A DNA stretch of 64,000 nt, taken from Candidatus Didemnitutus sp. GTDB lineage: Bacteria; Verrucomicrobiota; Verrucomicrobiia; Opitutales; Opitutaceae. Location: NCBI GenBank assembly GCA_019634575.1, contig JAHCAY010000001.1:2170001-2234000 (forward strand), written 5' to 3'. Shown here one piece after another: positions 1-9,549 of this stretch. The notes beneath the pieces are model-generated. The model saw only the letters and a list, made by a program, of their open reading frames with translations. It was not told the DNA's origin and ran no database searches. The position numbers and the translations under genes were made by a program. The stretch's first letter is position 1; every line of letters begins with the position of its first letter.

Positions 1-1
1 C

Positions 2-1228
2 GACCTCTCCCTCAAGGACCCCGTCACCGGCCGGACCGTCATCGATCCCTCCACCGGTCGCCCCGTCTACAACCCGCTGAACAAATACAACTCGGGCCCG
101 GTCGCCACGCGCCCCGTTTATCCCGCCACCAACCCGCTCTCCTACTCCGGCGGCGCGATGCATCTCACCTCGACGCCCAACACCCTGCAAACCGAGATGC
201 AGCTCGCCGGCGGCGCCACCGTCCTGCGCCAGTGCGGCAACAGCAACACCCAGCAACTCATCTGCTGCGCCCAATACGGCCAAGCCTACCGCAACAGCGA
301 CCCGCACATCGGCCAGGTCGTCAACCAAGCCGTCAGCACCTCCGCCGTCGCCGCCCTCGCCAACCCGTCCGGGCTCTACATCCAGGTCCCCGACCTCTCC
401 GGCTTCAGTCTGCCGCCCGATCCCAACTTGCCCAAAGGCGCCTCGGCGCAGGACTGCTGGCAGATCGTCCGCGGCGCCCAGACCCTCATCGATCCGATCA
501 CCGGCCTGCCCTACGGCCTGACCAAAAACGCCAACGGCCAGCTCGTCGGCCAAGGCGGCAACTTCGTCCTGCACGCCGTGTTTCAGATTCCCTCCGCGTG
601 GATCGCCGCCGGCGTGAAATTCACCGTCGGCGACATCCGCGATCCCTTCGGCAACCCGATCCAATGGGGCGGCCAGATCGCCCAACAAATGGACATGGGC
701 CTCTGGGCCCGCGCCATCCCGGCCCAAGTCGCACCCTTGCCGAACCCCTGCGTGATCCCACCACCCGCCGGCGTGAGCACGACGCCCGACGCCCCGTCCG
801 CACCGAACTACGCGCAACCGCTCCAACTCTTCCACCAAGCCGTCTGGCAGGCGCTCTATCACACGTCGGTCCCCAACCCGATGAACAGCCCGATCTCGCT
901 CGCCAGCAACTCCACGCTCATCGCGCCGCTCGTCGCGCGCGGCGCGCAGAACGTCCCCTTGGTGCTCGTCTGCGCCGCCACGCTCAACCCGCTGCCGCAG
1001 GTTTCGTTCGGCACCGGCGTGACCGTGCAAGCCGTGCAATCGCTCGGCGACGTGAGCTACGCCATCCCGGGCAACTCCTATCCCAGCTCCAATCAGGCCC
1101 TGCTCGTCACCGTCTCCGTCGCCGCCGACGCCGCCCCCGGCCTGCGCGGCTGCACGCTCACCAATTCCGGCGACCCCACGCAACCCGCCATGCCCGGTCT
1201 CCTCAACGTCGTCGCCCACATCTCCTGA
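2..1228 (+). CDS. Hypothetical protein, 5' end outside window
   Basis: The reading frame is open from base 2 without a stop, so the first ATG in the window (158) is internal and the true start lies to the left. The visible 408 residues are rich in Pro, Asn, Thr and Ser. They contain four Cys-containing stretches, including a vicinal Cys pair (LICCAQ), and end in a beta-rich segment. I recognise no domain. The composition suggests an exported protein. It is followed after 31 bases by a haem-c-motif exported protein on the same strand, so the two probably form a transcription unit. No function is assigned. Confidence 0.6.
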   Translation, partial: DLSLKDPVTGRTVIDPSTGRPVYNPLNKYNSGPVATRPVYPATNPLSYSGGAMHLTSTPNTLQTEMQLAGGATVLRQCGNSNTQQLICCAQYGQAYRNSDPHIGQVVNQAVSTSAVAALANPSGLYIQVPDLSGFSLPPDPNLPKGASAQDCWQIVRGAQTLIDPITGLPYGLTKNANGQLVGQGGNFVLHAVFQIPSAWIAAGVKFTVGDIRDPFGNPIQWGGQIAQQMDMGLWARAIPAQVAPLPNPCVIPPPAGVSTTPDAPSAPNYAQPLQLFHQAVWQALYHTSVPNPMNSPISLASNSTLIAPLVARGAQNVPLVLVCAATLNPLPQVSFGTGVTVQAVQSLGDVSYAIPGNSYPSSNQALLVTVSVAADAAPGLRGCTLTNSGDPTQPAMPGLLNVVAHIS

Positions 1229-1259
1229 TCTTCCTCGTCCTGCTCAGCTCCTCTCGTCC

Positions 1260-2708
1260 ATGCACTCTATTTCCCTTCTTTCCCGCGCGCACCGCCTCGC
1301 CATCGCGCTCGCACTCGTCACCGCCTCCCTCGTCACGCTCCGCGCCGCCGCACCCACGTGGGACGGCACTCCCGTCGTCGAGCCGATCCTGCCCGCCGAC
1401 GTGCAGTTGCCCGTCAGCCAGGCAAATTTCAACAACCTCGCCTGGCAGCAATTCATCGCCCTCAACTGGACCGCCGACCCGCACCACCCGGGACAACCCA
1501 ACCTCGCCGTCCCGCCCTCGAAGTTCGGCGCACAGGGTGACACGTCGCCCACCGTGTGGGAATCGTTCAAGGAATCCTCCGAAGTCTTCCGGCCCGACGG
1601 TCGCGCGCCCGCCCCTTGGGATGCGAAGCGCATGCTGCCCGCGAAATTCCCCGCGACAGCCCACGCCCTGAGCGCGACGTCCCCGCTCGGCGTCAAAGGT
1701 CTCTTCGCCCTCTCCAAGTTCGATGGCGCGCACGTCCAGCGCATCGTCGGCCTCGACGGCATCCACCAAGCCGACGGCCACTGGCTCGTCTCCCAATCCG
1801 GCTACCTCGCGCTCTACGAGAAGCGGCTCAACGAGGACGAGTTCAACTACATCGTCCAAAACAAACTCTACGACGCGACCATCCAGGAAACCTTCGCCCA
1901 AACCACCGGCATCAATCTCCCCGACGGCACGTCGGCCTTCGCCACCTGCGGCACGATCGGCGCGATCGAGATCAAGGCCGCCTGGATTCAGCTCGACGAC
2001 CCGAAGCTCTGGCCGCTGTTCAAAATCTCGAAAGCCTGGGTCAGTTACCCCGCCGGCGCCAAAGGGTCCGGCAGCCCCAAGCTCGTGACCGTCGGCCTCG
2101 TCGGTCTCCACATCATCCACAAGACCGCGAACGCCCAGCAGTTCGTCTGGACCACCTTCGAACACGTCAACAACGCCCCCAGCGTCGCCGACATCCGCCA
2201 GCAAACGCTCAAGGCGTGGTATACGTTCTACAACCCCAAGGTCACGACGCCCCCCAACGTGCCGCCGCCCTCGACCCCGACGCCCGACTACACCACGCCG
2301 GTCCAAGTCGTGCGCTCGATCCCGATCAGCTCGTCCACCGCCAACAACATCGCCGCGCTCAACCAAAGCGTCTGGTCGACCATCGCCGCCGCGAATCCCC
2401 AGTCGGTCTTCCTCAACTACGAACTCGTGAACGTCCTCTGGCCGACCAACAACTCGCCCACCGGCGGTCCCGGCGCACAGGTCCCGCTCACCGCCGGCAA
2501 CCCGAATCCTCCGATCACGCAGCAGCCGGTCGCCAACACCACGCTCGAGACCTACAAGCAACAGCTCACCTGCCTCACCTGCCACGTCGGCGCCACCACC
2601 GCGCTGCCCGATAACTCCTCCCTCGCCTCCGACTACTCGTTCCTGTTCGACGATGCCGGTTCGCCGGCCGGCCGCAATCCGAGCCCCGCCCCCGCGCCGA
2701 AACACTGA
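1260..2708 (+). CDS. Exported protein with one C-terminal c-type haem motif
   Basis: This 482-residue protein starts with a clear signal peptide (a Leu/Ala/Val core ending near LRAAA, about residue 30). An AWQQFIALNW segment at about 61-70 recalls uncharacterised proteins annotated as cytochrome c family. A single CxxCH (CLTCH, residues 438-442) lies only 40 residues from the C-terminus, and no Met that could be the sixth ligand follows it. The long N-terminal part has no recognisable enzyme signature. A periplasmic, haem-linked redox or adhesion role is possible but is inference. It sits directly downstream of another unrecognised gene. Start: ATG 1260, which opens the signal peptide. Confidence 0.6.
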   Translation: MHSISLLSRAHRLAIALALVTASLVTLRAAAPTWDGTPVVEPILPADVQLPVSQANFNNLAWQQFIALNWTADPHHPGQPNLAVPPSKFGAQGDTSPTVWESFKESSEVFRPDGRAPAPWDAKRMLPAKFPATAHALSATSPLGVKGLFALSKFDGAHVQRIVGLDGIHQADGHWLVSQSGYLALYEKRLNEDEFNYIVQNKLYDATIQETFAQTTGINLPDGTSAFATCGTIGAIEIKAAWIQLDDPKLWPLFKISKAWVSYPAGAKGSGSPKLVTVGLVGLHIIHKTANAQQFVWTTFEHVNNAPSVADIRQQTLKAWYTFYNPKVTTPPNVPPPSTPTPDYTTPVQVVRSIPISSSTANNIAALNQSVWSTIAAANPQSVFLNYELVNVLWPTNNSPTGGPGAQVPLTAGNPNPPITQQPVANTTLETYKQQLTCLTCHVGATTALPDNSSLASDYSFLFDDAGSPAGRNPSPAPAPKH

Positions 2709-2840
2709 CCCGCCGCACCCGCGAGCAGAAGCCGACCGGCGACCGCGCGGACAACTTCGCCAAGGGATGCGACCACCGTCGTATCCCTTTTTCTTTGGAA
2801 CCGCACTGGGCCCCGTTCCTCCTGGAAAACGCCGTTGGAG

Positions 2841-2970
2841 CCACGGATTTCACGGAGGCCACGGATCAGCCAGGCGCGGGTGAATTTCCACCGCTCACTC
2901 AGCCGGTGAACGCCTCCGCCGTTACGGTCTTCGCGCGAACTCATTCATCCGTGCTATCCGTGGCTGGTTT
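2841..2970. repeat. Dispersed CACGGAT-type intergenic repeat, copy 1
   Basis: The left half has two CACGGA words (CCACGGATTTCACGGAGG, then CCACGGATC). The right half has the complementary words ATCCGTG and ATCCGTGGC, so the ends are loosely inverted. Related copies lie at 36325, 42172, 42377 and 43777. The rest of the 280-base gap between the stop at 2708 and the gene ending at 2989 shows no coding potential. Confidence 0.6.
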
Positions 2971-2988
2971 GGTCTGCGCCTTTTAGGT

Positions 2989-3966
2989 TCATTTCGCCCA
3001 ACGCGTAAAACTCTCGCGGCGCCACCCGCCGCGCTCGAGCGCTTCGCCGCAATTCGCCGGCCAGCCGTCGCGGCTGCCGCCATGCGTCCATCGCCAGAAC
3101 AGTCGCTCACGCTCCGCCCGCAAATAGCCCGCGCTCGGGGCTTCGCCGCGCAACGCCTTCGACGCGTTGCGCGCGAAGCTGAACCACTCCCACCACGAGC
3201 CGCCCGCGTCGGCGATTCGGTGTCCCTTCGTCGGCGACCATTCGAGTGCGGCAAGCTCGTCGCCGAGATGCACGCGTTCCACGCGCAGCCAGGAAAGGAA
3301 ATTCGCCAGCCCCGTCACGTTGCGCGTGCGCACGCATTCGACCGCGTGCACCACCGGATCGCCCGCGAGCATCGCCTCCTCGCCGCGATCCTCGCGCCGC
3401 TGCCACCAACCGCAGACGAAGCCCGGCTCGCGTTCCAACTTCGCGAGCAGCTCCGCCGGCGTCCGCTCCGCGGCCCGCAGCTTGAGCGCGTCGCCATTCC
3501 ACACCGCCGCATCGTCCCAGCCCGTGCCGGCCAACTCCTTCCGATCCACCGCCGCGCGCGCCGCCACGTCGCCGAACACCGCCACCACGCAGCCCTCAAA
3601 TTCCTCGCCGGCCAACGCAGCCTCGGAATCCGTCGCATCGCCCGGCTCCGCGCCGTAGGGCGCCACTTCGATGCCGCACGTCGCGAGCGCGTCCATCACG
3701 CGCTCCGTCCACATCGCTGCGCGTCCATGAAACTCCGCCGCCGCCGCATCGCCCCACCGTGGACCCGCGGCGCGATCCGCCGCCTCGCACGCCGCGTCGC
3801 ACGCCGCGTCGAACTCCGCCATCAGCGCCGCGCCCTCCGCCGCGAGCTCCACTGGCAGCGCGACGCCGTCAAACGACACCGCCGCGCACCATTTCGCCCG
3901 CGCCTCCGCATCGTCCGCCCACAGACAGACACCTGCGCCACACTCGAAACTCACGCGAATCCGCAT
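2989..3966 (-). CDS. Hypothetical protein, 325 aa
   Basis: An ORF with codon use like its neighbours but no family I recognise. The N-terminal half is acidic and Ala-rich with many Cys and Glu (about residues 20-110). The C-terminal half is Trp-rich (WWQRRED, SWWEWFSF, FWRWTHGG), typical of a folded cytosolic protein. No signal peptide or membrane helix is visible. The ATG at 3966 is preferred; an in-frame ATG six codons upstream (3984) adds an atypical leader. It lies 172 bases downstream of the rlmM-like gene on the same strand, possibly co-transcribed, though a hairpin sits between them. Confidence 0.55.
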   Translation of the reverse strand: MRIRVSFECGAGVCLWADDAEARAKWCAAVSFDGVALPVELAAEGAALMAEFDAACDAACEAADRAAGPRWGDAAAAEFHGRAAMWTERVMDALATCGIEVAPYGAEPGDATDSEAALAGEEFEGCVVAVFGDVAARAAVDRKELAGTGWDDAAVWNGDALKLRAAERTPAELLAKLEREPGFVCGWWQRREDRGEEAMLAGDPVVHAVECVRTRNVTGLANFLSWLRVERVHLGDELAALEWSPTKGHRIADAGGSWWEWFSFARNASKALRGEAPSAGYLRAERERLFWRWTHGGSRDGWPANCGEALERGGWRRESFTRWAK

Positions 3967-4016
3967 GCCGCAATCGTGTCCCACGCCACCGCGCCGTGAA
4001 GCCCCGAAGCCTCCCG

Positions 4017-4042
4017 TCGCCTACGCATTCCTGCGTAAGCGA
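4017..4042. repeat. Short hairpin, 11-bp arms
   Basis: TCGCCTACGCA and TGCGTAAGCGA are inverted with one mismatch around the loop TTCC. It lies between the rlmM-like gene and the downstream hypothetical gene. It has no T-run, so it looks like an extragenic palindrome rather than a classical terminator. Confidence 0.5.
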
Positions 4043-4138
4043 CGATGTGCCACCCGCCTCGCCGTCGCCGCGTAGGCCGCGAGCTCGCTCGCGCCAGGAA
4101 CCCCGAAGCGCGCAAACCAGCTCGCTCCGCGCTCGCCG

Positions 4139-5164
4139 CTACCCGCGCCGCGCCACCTCGCCCACCAAGGTGAACTCCTCGCGGTCGTGATACAGGTGGC
4201 GAATCCTCAGACCCGTCGCGTGCTCGGCCAACACGCCGCCGGGCGCGCGCACCGTGCGCAGCAGCGCCAGCGGATCCGTGCGGCCGAACTTGAAGATGAT
4301 CACGAAACGCCGGCACCAGCCGCGCTGCAGCCACGGCGCGATGAGATTCTCCAGCACGTGGTGCGGCTCCTCGACGAGATCGCAAAACATCCAGTCGAAC
4401 ACCTCGCCCGCCGCCGGCGCATACTTGAACGCGTCCTCGCGCCGATGCTCGATCAGTGGATTGTCCAGCGCACCGCCCTTGAGCGGGCCGTTGTCGATCG
4501 CCACGACGCGCGCCCCGCGCTTGGCCGCGCTGTAACTCCACCCCCCCGGCGCCGCACCGAGGTCGCACACCGTCTCACCCGCCGCCGGCTCGCGGCCGAG
4601 CACCGCGTAGGCTTCCTCGACCTTCAAGTAGGAGCGCGACGGCGCGAGCGGATCGTCGGCCATGCGCTGCTGCCCGCCGCGCCACGCCTCGCGCCCGGCG
4701 AAGATGCGCCCGAAATCCGCAAAGAACACGAACAACCCGCGCACCTTGCCGCTGCCACGCGGCATGTCGGGCGCAGCGAGCTTCGCGATGCGCCGCAGTT
4801 TTTTCTCCAGCGCCTCGTGAAACGCCTTCTCCACGCCCGCCGCGCGCCGGCCGAGTCCGGGGATTTCCGCCGCCTCGCGGAACACGCACGGCCACGCCGC
4901 ATCGATGCGCTCGCCGCGCAGGCTCTCGAGAAAGTAATCCGCGAGCTGTTGCGCGAGGGCGTTGACCGACTCGCCGCGGATTTCGCGCGGCGCGAGCAGC
5001 GTCAGGTGCGGAAAGCACAGCTCGTCGATCGACTGCGGCACGGCGTCGCCGGGCAGCGGTTCCGCGCCGGCCCAGCCCGGACCCGTCTCCACCACGGTCA
5101 GGCCGTCCGCCTGCAACTCGCGGGCGAGCAGCGCTTCGAAGCCGTGTTGTCCGAGGAAAAGCAT
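4139..5164 (-). CDS. rlmM: RlmM-like 23S rRNA 2'-O-methyltransferase
   Basis: A 341-residue protein of the FtsJ/RrmJ fold with an N-terminal THUMP-like extension, the architecture of RlmM (2'-O-methylation of C2498 in 23S rRNA, SAM as donor). The SAM-binding loop CDLGAAPGGWSY is at 200-211. The catalytic K-D-K-E tetrad of this family can be placed at K181 (YLKVEEA), D262 (CDLVEE), K292 (FKFGRT) and E329/E330 (REEF). E. coli RlmM is about 366 residues, so the length fits. It diverges from the DAHP synthase gene with 81 bases between the two start codons. The exact target nucleotide is inferred from the family. Confidence 0.8.
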   Translation of the reverse strand: MLFLGQHGFEALLARELQADGLTVVETGPGWAGAEPLPGDAVPQSIDELCFPHLTLLAPREIRGESVNALAQQLADYFLESLRGERIDAAWPCVFREAAEIPGLGRRAAGVEKAFHEALEKKLRRIAKLAAPDMPRGSGKVRGLFVFFADFGRIFAGREAWRGGQQRMADDPLAPSRSYLKVEEAYAVLGREPAAGETVCDLGAAPGGWSYSAAKRGARVVAIDNGPLKGGALDNPLIEHRREDAFKYAPAAGEVFDWMFCDLVEEPHHVLENLIAPWLQRGWCRRFVIIFKFGRTDPLALLRTVRAPGGVLAEHATGLRIRHLYHDREEFTLVGEVARRG

Positions 5165-5245
5165 CGCGCGCAGTTTCCGTCATACCCGGGACGAGGCGAC
5201 GAAAATCTCGCCTTCGCCGCCGCCGCGCGTTCACTCGTCCTTCCC

Positions 5246-6310
5246 ATGCGCCCGCAAACTTCCGATCTCCGCATCCGCACGGCGCGACCGCTGCTGTCGC
5301 CCGCGATCCTCGAGGAGGATCTGCCGTTGAGCGAGGCGGGCGCGGCGCTGGTGCATCGCGCGCGCCGCGAGATCGGCGACATCCTCGCCGGACGCGACGA
5401 CCGCCTCGTCGTCGTCGTCGGCCCGTGCTCGATCCACGACCCCGCCGCGGCGCTCGACTACGCGAAGCAGCTCAAGCCCCTCGCCGACCGTTTCGCGCGC
5501 GACCTGCTCGTGGTGATGCGCGTCTACTTTGAGAAACCCCGCACCGTCGTCGGCTGGAAAGGCCTGATCAACGACCCCGACCTCGACGGCAGTTTCATGG
5601 TCAACAAAGGCCTGCGCCTCGCGCGCAAGCTCCTCCTCGACGTGAACGCCGCGGGCCTGCCCATCGGCACCGAGTTCCTCGACACCACGCTCGGCCAATA
5701 CTACGCCGACCTCGTCTCGTGGGCCGCGATCGGCGCGCGCACGACCGAGAGCCAGATCCACCGCGAGCTCGCATCCGGCCTTTCGATGCCCGTCGGCTTC
5801 AAGAACCGCACCGACGGCGATCTTCAGGTCGCGGTCGACGCGATCGTCTCGGCCAGTCACCCGCACTGCTTCCCCTCCCTCACCCGCGAAGGTGCCCCGG
5901 CCGTGCTCGCCACCGCGGGCAATCCCGAAGGCCACCTCGTCCTCCGCGGCGGCAGCCGCACCGGCCCGAATTTCTCCGCCGAACACATCGCGCAGTCCGT
6001 CGCGCTGTTGAAGAAGACCAGTGCACTGCCGGTCGTGCTCGTCGATCTCAGCCACGGCAACAGTGGCAAACAACACGACCGCCAGGTCGCCGTCGCCGCC
6101 AACGTCGCCGGCCAGATCGCCGGCGGCAGCCGCGCGATCATCGGCGTGATGATCGAGAGCAATCTCGTCGCCGGCGCGCAGAAGCACGAAGCCGGCAAGC
6201 CGCTCACCTACGGCCAGAGCATCACCGACGCCTGCCTCGGTTTCGACGAAACGGTGCCGCTGCTCGAGCAGTTGGCCGCCGCGGTCGGGCAACGCCGAGC
6301 GCACAGCTGA
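5246..6310 (+). CDS. aroG: 3-deoxy-7-phosphoheptulonate (DAHP) synthase, class I
   Basis: A 354-residue class I DAHP synthase, the first step of the shikimate pathway (PEP plus erythrose-4-phosphate). Signatures include VVVVGPCSIHDP, YFEKPRTVVGWKGLINDP, GARTTESQIHRELASG and DLSHGNSGK. The length equals that of the E. coli AroF/G/H paralogues; which feedback type this is cannot be decided from sequence alone, so the symbol is nominal. The frame is open far upstream (to 4187), but that part lies antisense to the rlmM-like gene. The ATG at 5246 gives the normal N-terminus (MRPQTSDLRI). It stands alone, with no other aromatic biosynthesis gene nearby. Confidence 0.92.
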   Translation: MRPQTSDLRIRTARPLLSPAILEEDLPLSEAGAALVHRARREIGDILAGRDDRLVVVVGPCSIHDPAAALDYAKQLKPLADRFARDLLVVMRVYFEKPRTVVGWKGLINDPDLDGSFMVNKGLRLARKLLLDVNAAGLPIGTEFLDTTLGQYYADLVSWAAIGARTTESQIHRELASGLSMPVGFKNRTDGDLQVAVDAIVSASHPHCFPSLTREGAPAVLATAGNPEGHLVLRGGSRTGPNFSAEHIAQSVALLKKTSALPVVLVDLSHGNSGKQHDRQVAVAANVAGQIAGGSRAIIGVMIESNLVAGAQKHEAGKPLTYGQSITDACLGFDETVPLLEQLAAAVGQRRAHS

Positions 6311-6360
6311 ACCGGCGCCTTTCCGATTGCGCGAACCGGTCGCGCACGCACAGTGCGCCC

Positions 6361-7047
6361 GTGGCCGACCATCGCGAGTCCTCCGCCGAGCATCCGCAGC
6401 AGCGCGCGGATCGTTTCGCGCGCATTCGCCGCGTGAAACAGATGCTGCGCTTCATGCCGCGACGGGCCGTCATGCACAAATACCCGCTCGTCGGCCGCTT
6501 CGCCGAGCTTGCCCGCCAACGCGCCTACCTCTGGTCGCTGAAACCGCAGCATATGCGCCCCGCACTCTACGCCGGCTCGATTCTCTCGCTGCTGCCGGTG
6601 ATGGGCGTGCAGTTGCCGCTCGCCTTGCTGCTCTCGGTTCTGCTGCGGGCAAACTTCATGGTGCTCGGCGGACTGCAGTTTCTCACCAACCCGTTTACCG
6701 CCGCGCCGATCTACTACGCCACGCACCAAATCGGCGCCTACGTCATCCGTCACGCCGGATTCGGCGAATCGCCCGCCGCAGCCGATCCCCAGGAAATCGT
6801 GCTGCCGCTGAACGAGCCGTTCGATCCCGCCCATGTCGACACAGCGCCGAAAGCCGCTGCGCCAGCACGACCGGCGATGGGACCTTCGCGCATCCGTCGT
6901 ATCGGCACTGCCATCAACGCCATGATCATCGGCGGAGTGCTGAGCGGCGCGGCGCTCGGCCTCGTGCTCGACATCCTCTACCGCAATTACTGGCAGAGTC
7001 ACACGGCGCACCGCGACCACGCGCCGCCCCGACGCCGGAGGCATTGA
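6361..7047 (+). CDS. DUF2062 membrane protein
   Basis: A small membrane protein of the DUF2062 family, recognised by the hydrophobic block LLPVMGVQLPLALLLSVLLR followed by NFMVLGGLQFLTNPFTAAPIYY. A second membrane segment near the C-terminus is INAMIIGGVLSGAALGLVLD. The family is uncharacterised; some members are fused to glycosyltransferases. The start is uncertain. GTG 6361 is used here; GTG 6433 or ATG 6442 are also in frame and still precede the conserved core. No convincing ribosome binding site distinguishes them. The C-terminus is His/Arg rich. Confidence 0.7.
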   Translation: MADHRESSAEHPQQRADRFARIRRVKQMLRFMPRRAVMHKYPLVGRFAELARQRAYLWSLKPQHMRPALYAGSILSLLPVMGVQLPLALLLSVLLRANFMVLGGLQFLTNPFTAAPIYYATHQIGAYVIRHAGFGESPAAADPQEIVLPLNEPFDPAHVDTAPKAAAPARPAMGPSRIRRIGTAINAMIIGGVLSGAALGLVLDILYRNYWQSHTAHRDHAPPRRRRH

Positions 7048-7123
7048 CCCCGGCGCGGGAATTTCCCCGCCGCGGGCGTTTCTCCTCGCCACACTTCCGC
7101 GCGCTTCGCACAAAAACGGGCAC

Positions 7124-8488
7124 ATGTCCCGCCGGTCACCCGCGCTGTTTCTTCTCGGCTTCGCCCTCGCGTTCGCCGCGCTCGTCGTCGCGCCAGGTTG
7201 CGCATCGAAGTCCGACAAGAAACCCACCCCGCCCACCGCGCCTACGCCGCCCGCCCCGCGCCCGACTCCCCCGCTGGAAAAACTGCCGCCCGTCATGCTC
7301 GGCATCGACGTGCTCGAAGCGGACGGCTTCAAGGCGATCGCCGGCAAGAAAATCGGCCTGCTCACCCACGCCGCCGGCGTGAATCGCCGCGGCGAGCCGA
7401 CTTGGAGCGTCCTGCGCCGCGCCCCGCAAGCGAAACTCGTCACCCTCTTCGCCCCCGAGCACGGCCTCGACGGCAAGATCAGCGCCTCGGTCAATTTCGC
7501 CGACTCGGTCCACGCCCCCACCGGCCTTCCGGTCTACTCGGTCCACGGCAAGACGCGGAAGCCGACCAAGGCCATGCTCAAGGGCCTCGACGCCGTCGTG
7601 ATCGACCTGCAGGACATCGGCTCGCGCTCCTACACCTTCGCCAGCGCGATGCTCACGATGATGGCCGCGTGTTTCGAAAACAACGTCGAGGTCATCGTGC
7701 TCGACCGGCCGAATCCGCTCGGCGGCCTCAAGGTCGAAGGCCCGCCGCTCGACGCCGAATTCAAGAGCTACGTCGGCGCGTTCCGCACGCCCTACGTGCA
7801 CGGCCTCACCCTCGGGGAACTCGCGCGCATGGCGAAGGATTTGCCGCGCCTGCTCTACATCCCGAACATCATCGACACACCCGAGGCCGCGCGCGAGAAG
7901 GGCCGGCTCACGGTCATCCCGATGCGCGGCTGGACGCGCGCGATGCGCTGGCCCGACACCGGCCTGCGCTGGATTCCCACTTCGCCGTTGGTGCCGAGCT
8001 ACGAGGCGGCCGTCGGCTACGCGATGATCGGACTCGGCACCCAGGACAGCGGCTGGACGTCCGGCATCGGCAAGGACTACCCGTTCCGCGGCATTCATTT
8101 TCCCAAGAAGACGCCCGACGAGATCATCCGCGCGATGGACGCCTACAAGATCCCCGGCGTGAAATTCCTCAAAATGAACGGCGTCTCGCGCGAGGGCAAA
8201 GTCGTGCCCGGCGTCTACGTCGAGGTCGTCGACTGGGAGAAATGGCGCCCGACCGAAGTCTCGTTCTACATGCAGAAACAGGCCGCGCTGTGGTCGAAGC
8301 TGAATCCCTACTCCAGCCTCACCGCGAGCGAGGCGCGGACGTTCAACATCCACGTCGGCTCCGCCGCATGGTATAACGCGATCCGCACCCAGGGCGGCCG
8401 CGTCGACGTCTCCCTGTTCACCAAGAACTGGTCGGAGCGCGCCGCGATCTTCCAGCAGACCAGCCGCAAATACTGGCTCTACCCGTAA
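7124..8488 (+). CDS. NamZ/DUF1343 family lipoprotein, probable exo-beta-N-acetylmuramidase
   Basis: A 454-residue lipoprotein. A Leu/Ala-rich signal ends in the lipobox APGC, then a Pro/Thr-rich linker (about residues 29-47). The mature domain is DUF1343: GIDVLEADGF, KIGLLTHAAGVNRRG, TLFAPEHGLDG, DLQDIGSRSYTFASAM, LDRPNPLGG and VEGPPLD. Founding members (Bacillus subtilis NamZ) release terminal MurNAc from peptidoglycan fragments, so a role in cell-wall recycling at the outer face is likely. The family assignment is strong; the activity is inferred. The ATG at 7124 opens the signal peptide. Confidence 0.8.
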   Translation: MSRRSPALFLLGFALAFAALVVAPGCASKSDKKPTPPTAPTPPAPRPTPPLEKLPPVMLGIDVLEADGFKAIAGKKIGLLTHAAGVNRRGEPTWSVLRRAPQAKLVTLFAPEHGLDGKISASVNFADSVHAPTGLPVYSVHGKTRKPTKAMLKGLDAVVIDLQDIGSRSYTFASAMLTMMAACFENNVEVIVLDRPNPLGGLKVEGPPLDAEFKSYVGAFRTPYVHGLTLGELARMAKDLPRLLYIPNIIDTPEAAREKGRLTVIPMRGWTRAMRWPDTGLRWIPTSPLVPSYEAAVGYAMIGLGTQDSGWTSGIGKDYPFRGIHFPKKTPDEIIRAMDAYKIPGVKFLKMNGVSREGKVVPGVYVEVVDWEKWRPTEVSFYMQKQAALWSKLNPYSSLTASEARTFNIHVGSAAWYNAIRTQGGRVDVSLFTKNWSERAAIFQQTSRKYWLYP

Positions 8489-8565
8489 GGCCGCACCGTC
8501 GGCCGCGCGCGCGTTTGCGGGATTGCGCGCCATCGGTGCAGCCGCATGCTCCGCCGCGCCCCGCC

Positions 8566-9519
8566 ATGAAACTGCCCCTGCCCGCCTCCCTCCGCGCGCT
8601 CGTGCTCGCGTGCGTCCTGCCCGCTGCCGCATGCGCGCAAATCACGTTCACCTTCGACTACGCCACGAGCGAAGGCGCGACGACCGGCTTCAACGACGCC
8701 ACGCTCGGCGCCACACGCAAGGCCGCACTGGAGTCCGCCGCGAGCACGCTGGCCGGCTACTTCACCGGCTACCCCGCGCGCACCGTGACGATTCGCATCG
8801 AGGCCTCGCAGACCGACGGCACCGGTTTCCTCGCCAGCGCGGGCAGCCTGTATTTCACCACCGCCAACACATTCCAGCCCGGCCTGGTGGCCTCGATGAT
8901 CCAAAACGGCACCAACTTCGGCCAACCCTACCTCGGCACCGTGCAATGGGATTTCGGCTACAACTGGAGCTACGGCGACACCGTCGCCGGCGGCACCTAC
9001 GACTTCAAGGCCGTCGCCATGCACGAGCTGACCCACGCCCTCGGTTTCGCGTCGGTCATCACGGCGACCGGCACGAGCCAGTTCGACAACAACACCTGGA
9101 CCACGTTCGACCAGTTTCTCACCGACGCCGCGGGCAACGCGCTGATCAATCCAACCACCAAAGCCTACGCCGGCGGCACCATTCTCACCGATCTCGCAGG
9201 CAGCGACGTCTATTTCTCCGGCGCCAACGCCATGGCGGCGAACGGCGGCCAGCGCGTGCACATCTACTCACCCGCCGCCTACCTGGCGGGCAGCAGCCTT
9301 AGCCACCTCGATACGGATTACTACACGTCCTACGCCTACCTCATGGAACACGCCGTGTCGTCCGGCTTGGCCACGCGCACGCTCTCGGCCATCGAACTCG
9401 GCATCCTGACCGATCTGGGCTACAGCGTCACGGCCGTCCCGGAGCCGGCCACCTACGCGATCGCGGCTGGCGCGCTGGCCTTGCTGCTCGCGTGGCGCCG
9501 CCGTCGCGCGACGGCCTGA
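8566..9519 (+). CDS. PEP-CTERM-anchored zinc metalloprotease
   Basis: A 317-residue secreted protein. It has a signal peptide to about residue 24 (AAACAQ), a metzincin-like zinc site HELTHALGF (153-161), and a C-terminal PEP-CTERM tail (VPEPATYAIAAGALALLLAW then Arg-rich). The third His common in metzincins (HExxHxxGxxH) is absent, as in the NF038122-like group of HELxHALGF proteins. PEP-CTERM tails are processed by exosortase and associated with exopolysaccharide or biofilm. The ATG at 8566 is chosen because it begins the signal peptide. The substrate is unknown. It is followed 30 bases later by an intramembrane-type peptidase gene. Confidence 0.78.
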   Translation: MKLPLPASLRALVLACVLPAAACAQITFTFDYATSEGATTGFNDATLGATRKAALESAASTLAGYFTGYPARTVTIRIEASQTDGTGFLASAGSLYFTTANTFQPGLVASMIQNGTNFGQPYLGTVQWDFGYNWSYGDTVAGGTYDFKAVAMHELTHALGFASVITATGTSQFDNNTWTTFDQFLTDAAGNALINPTTKAYAGGTILTDLAGSDVYFSGANAMAANGGQRVHIYSPAAYLAGSSLSHLDTDYYTSYAYLMEHAVSSGLATRTLSAIELGILTDLGYSVTAVPEPATYAIAAGALALLLAWRRRRATA

Positions 9520-9549
9520 GCAGCCTTCCGGGTTGCGCGGACGGGGCGT

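Noticed and set aside
4187..5245. N-terminal extension of the DAHP synthase frame
   Set aside because: The 353 extra codons are antisense to the rlmM-like gene and are Arg-rich without homology. The family starts at 5246.
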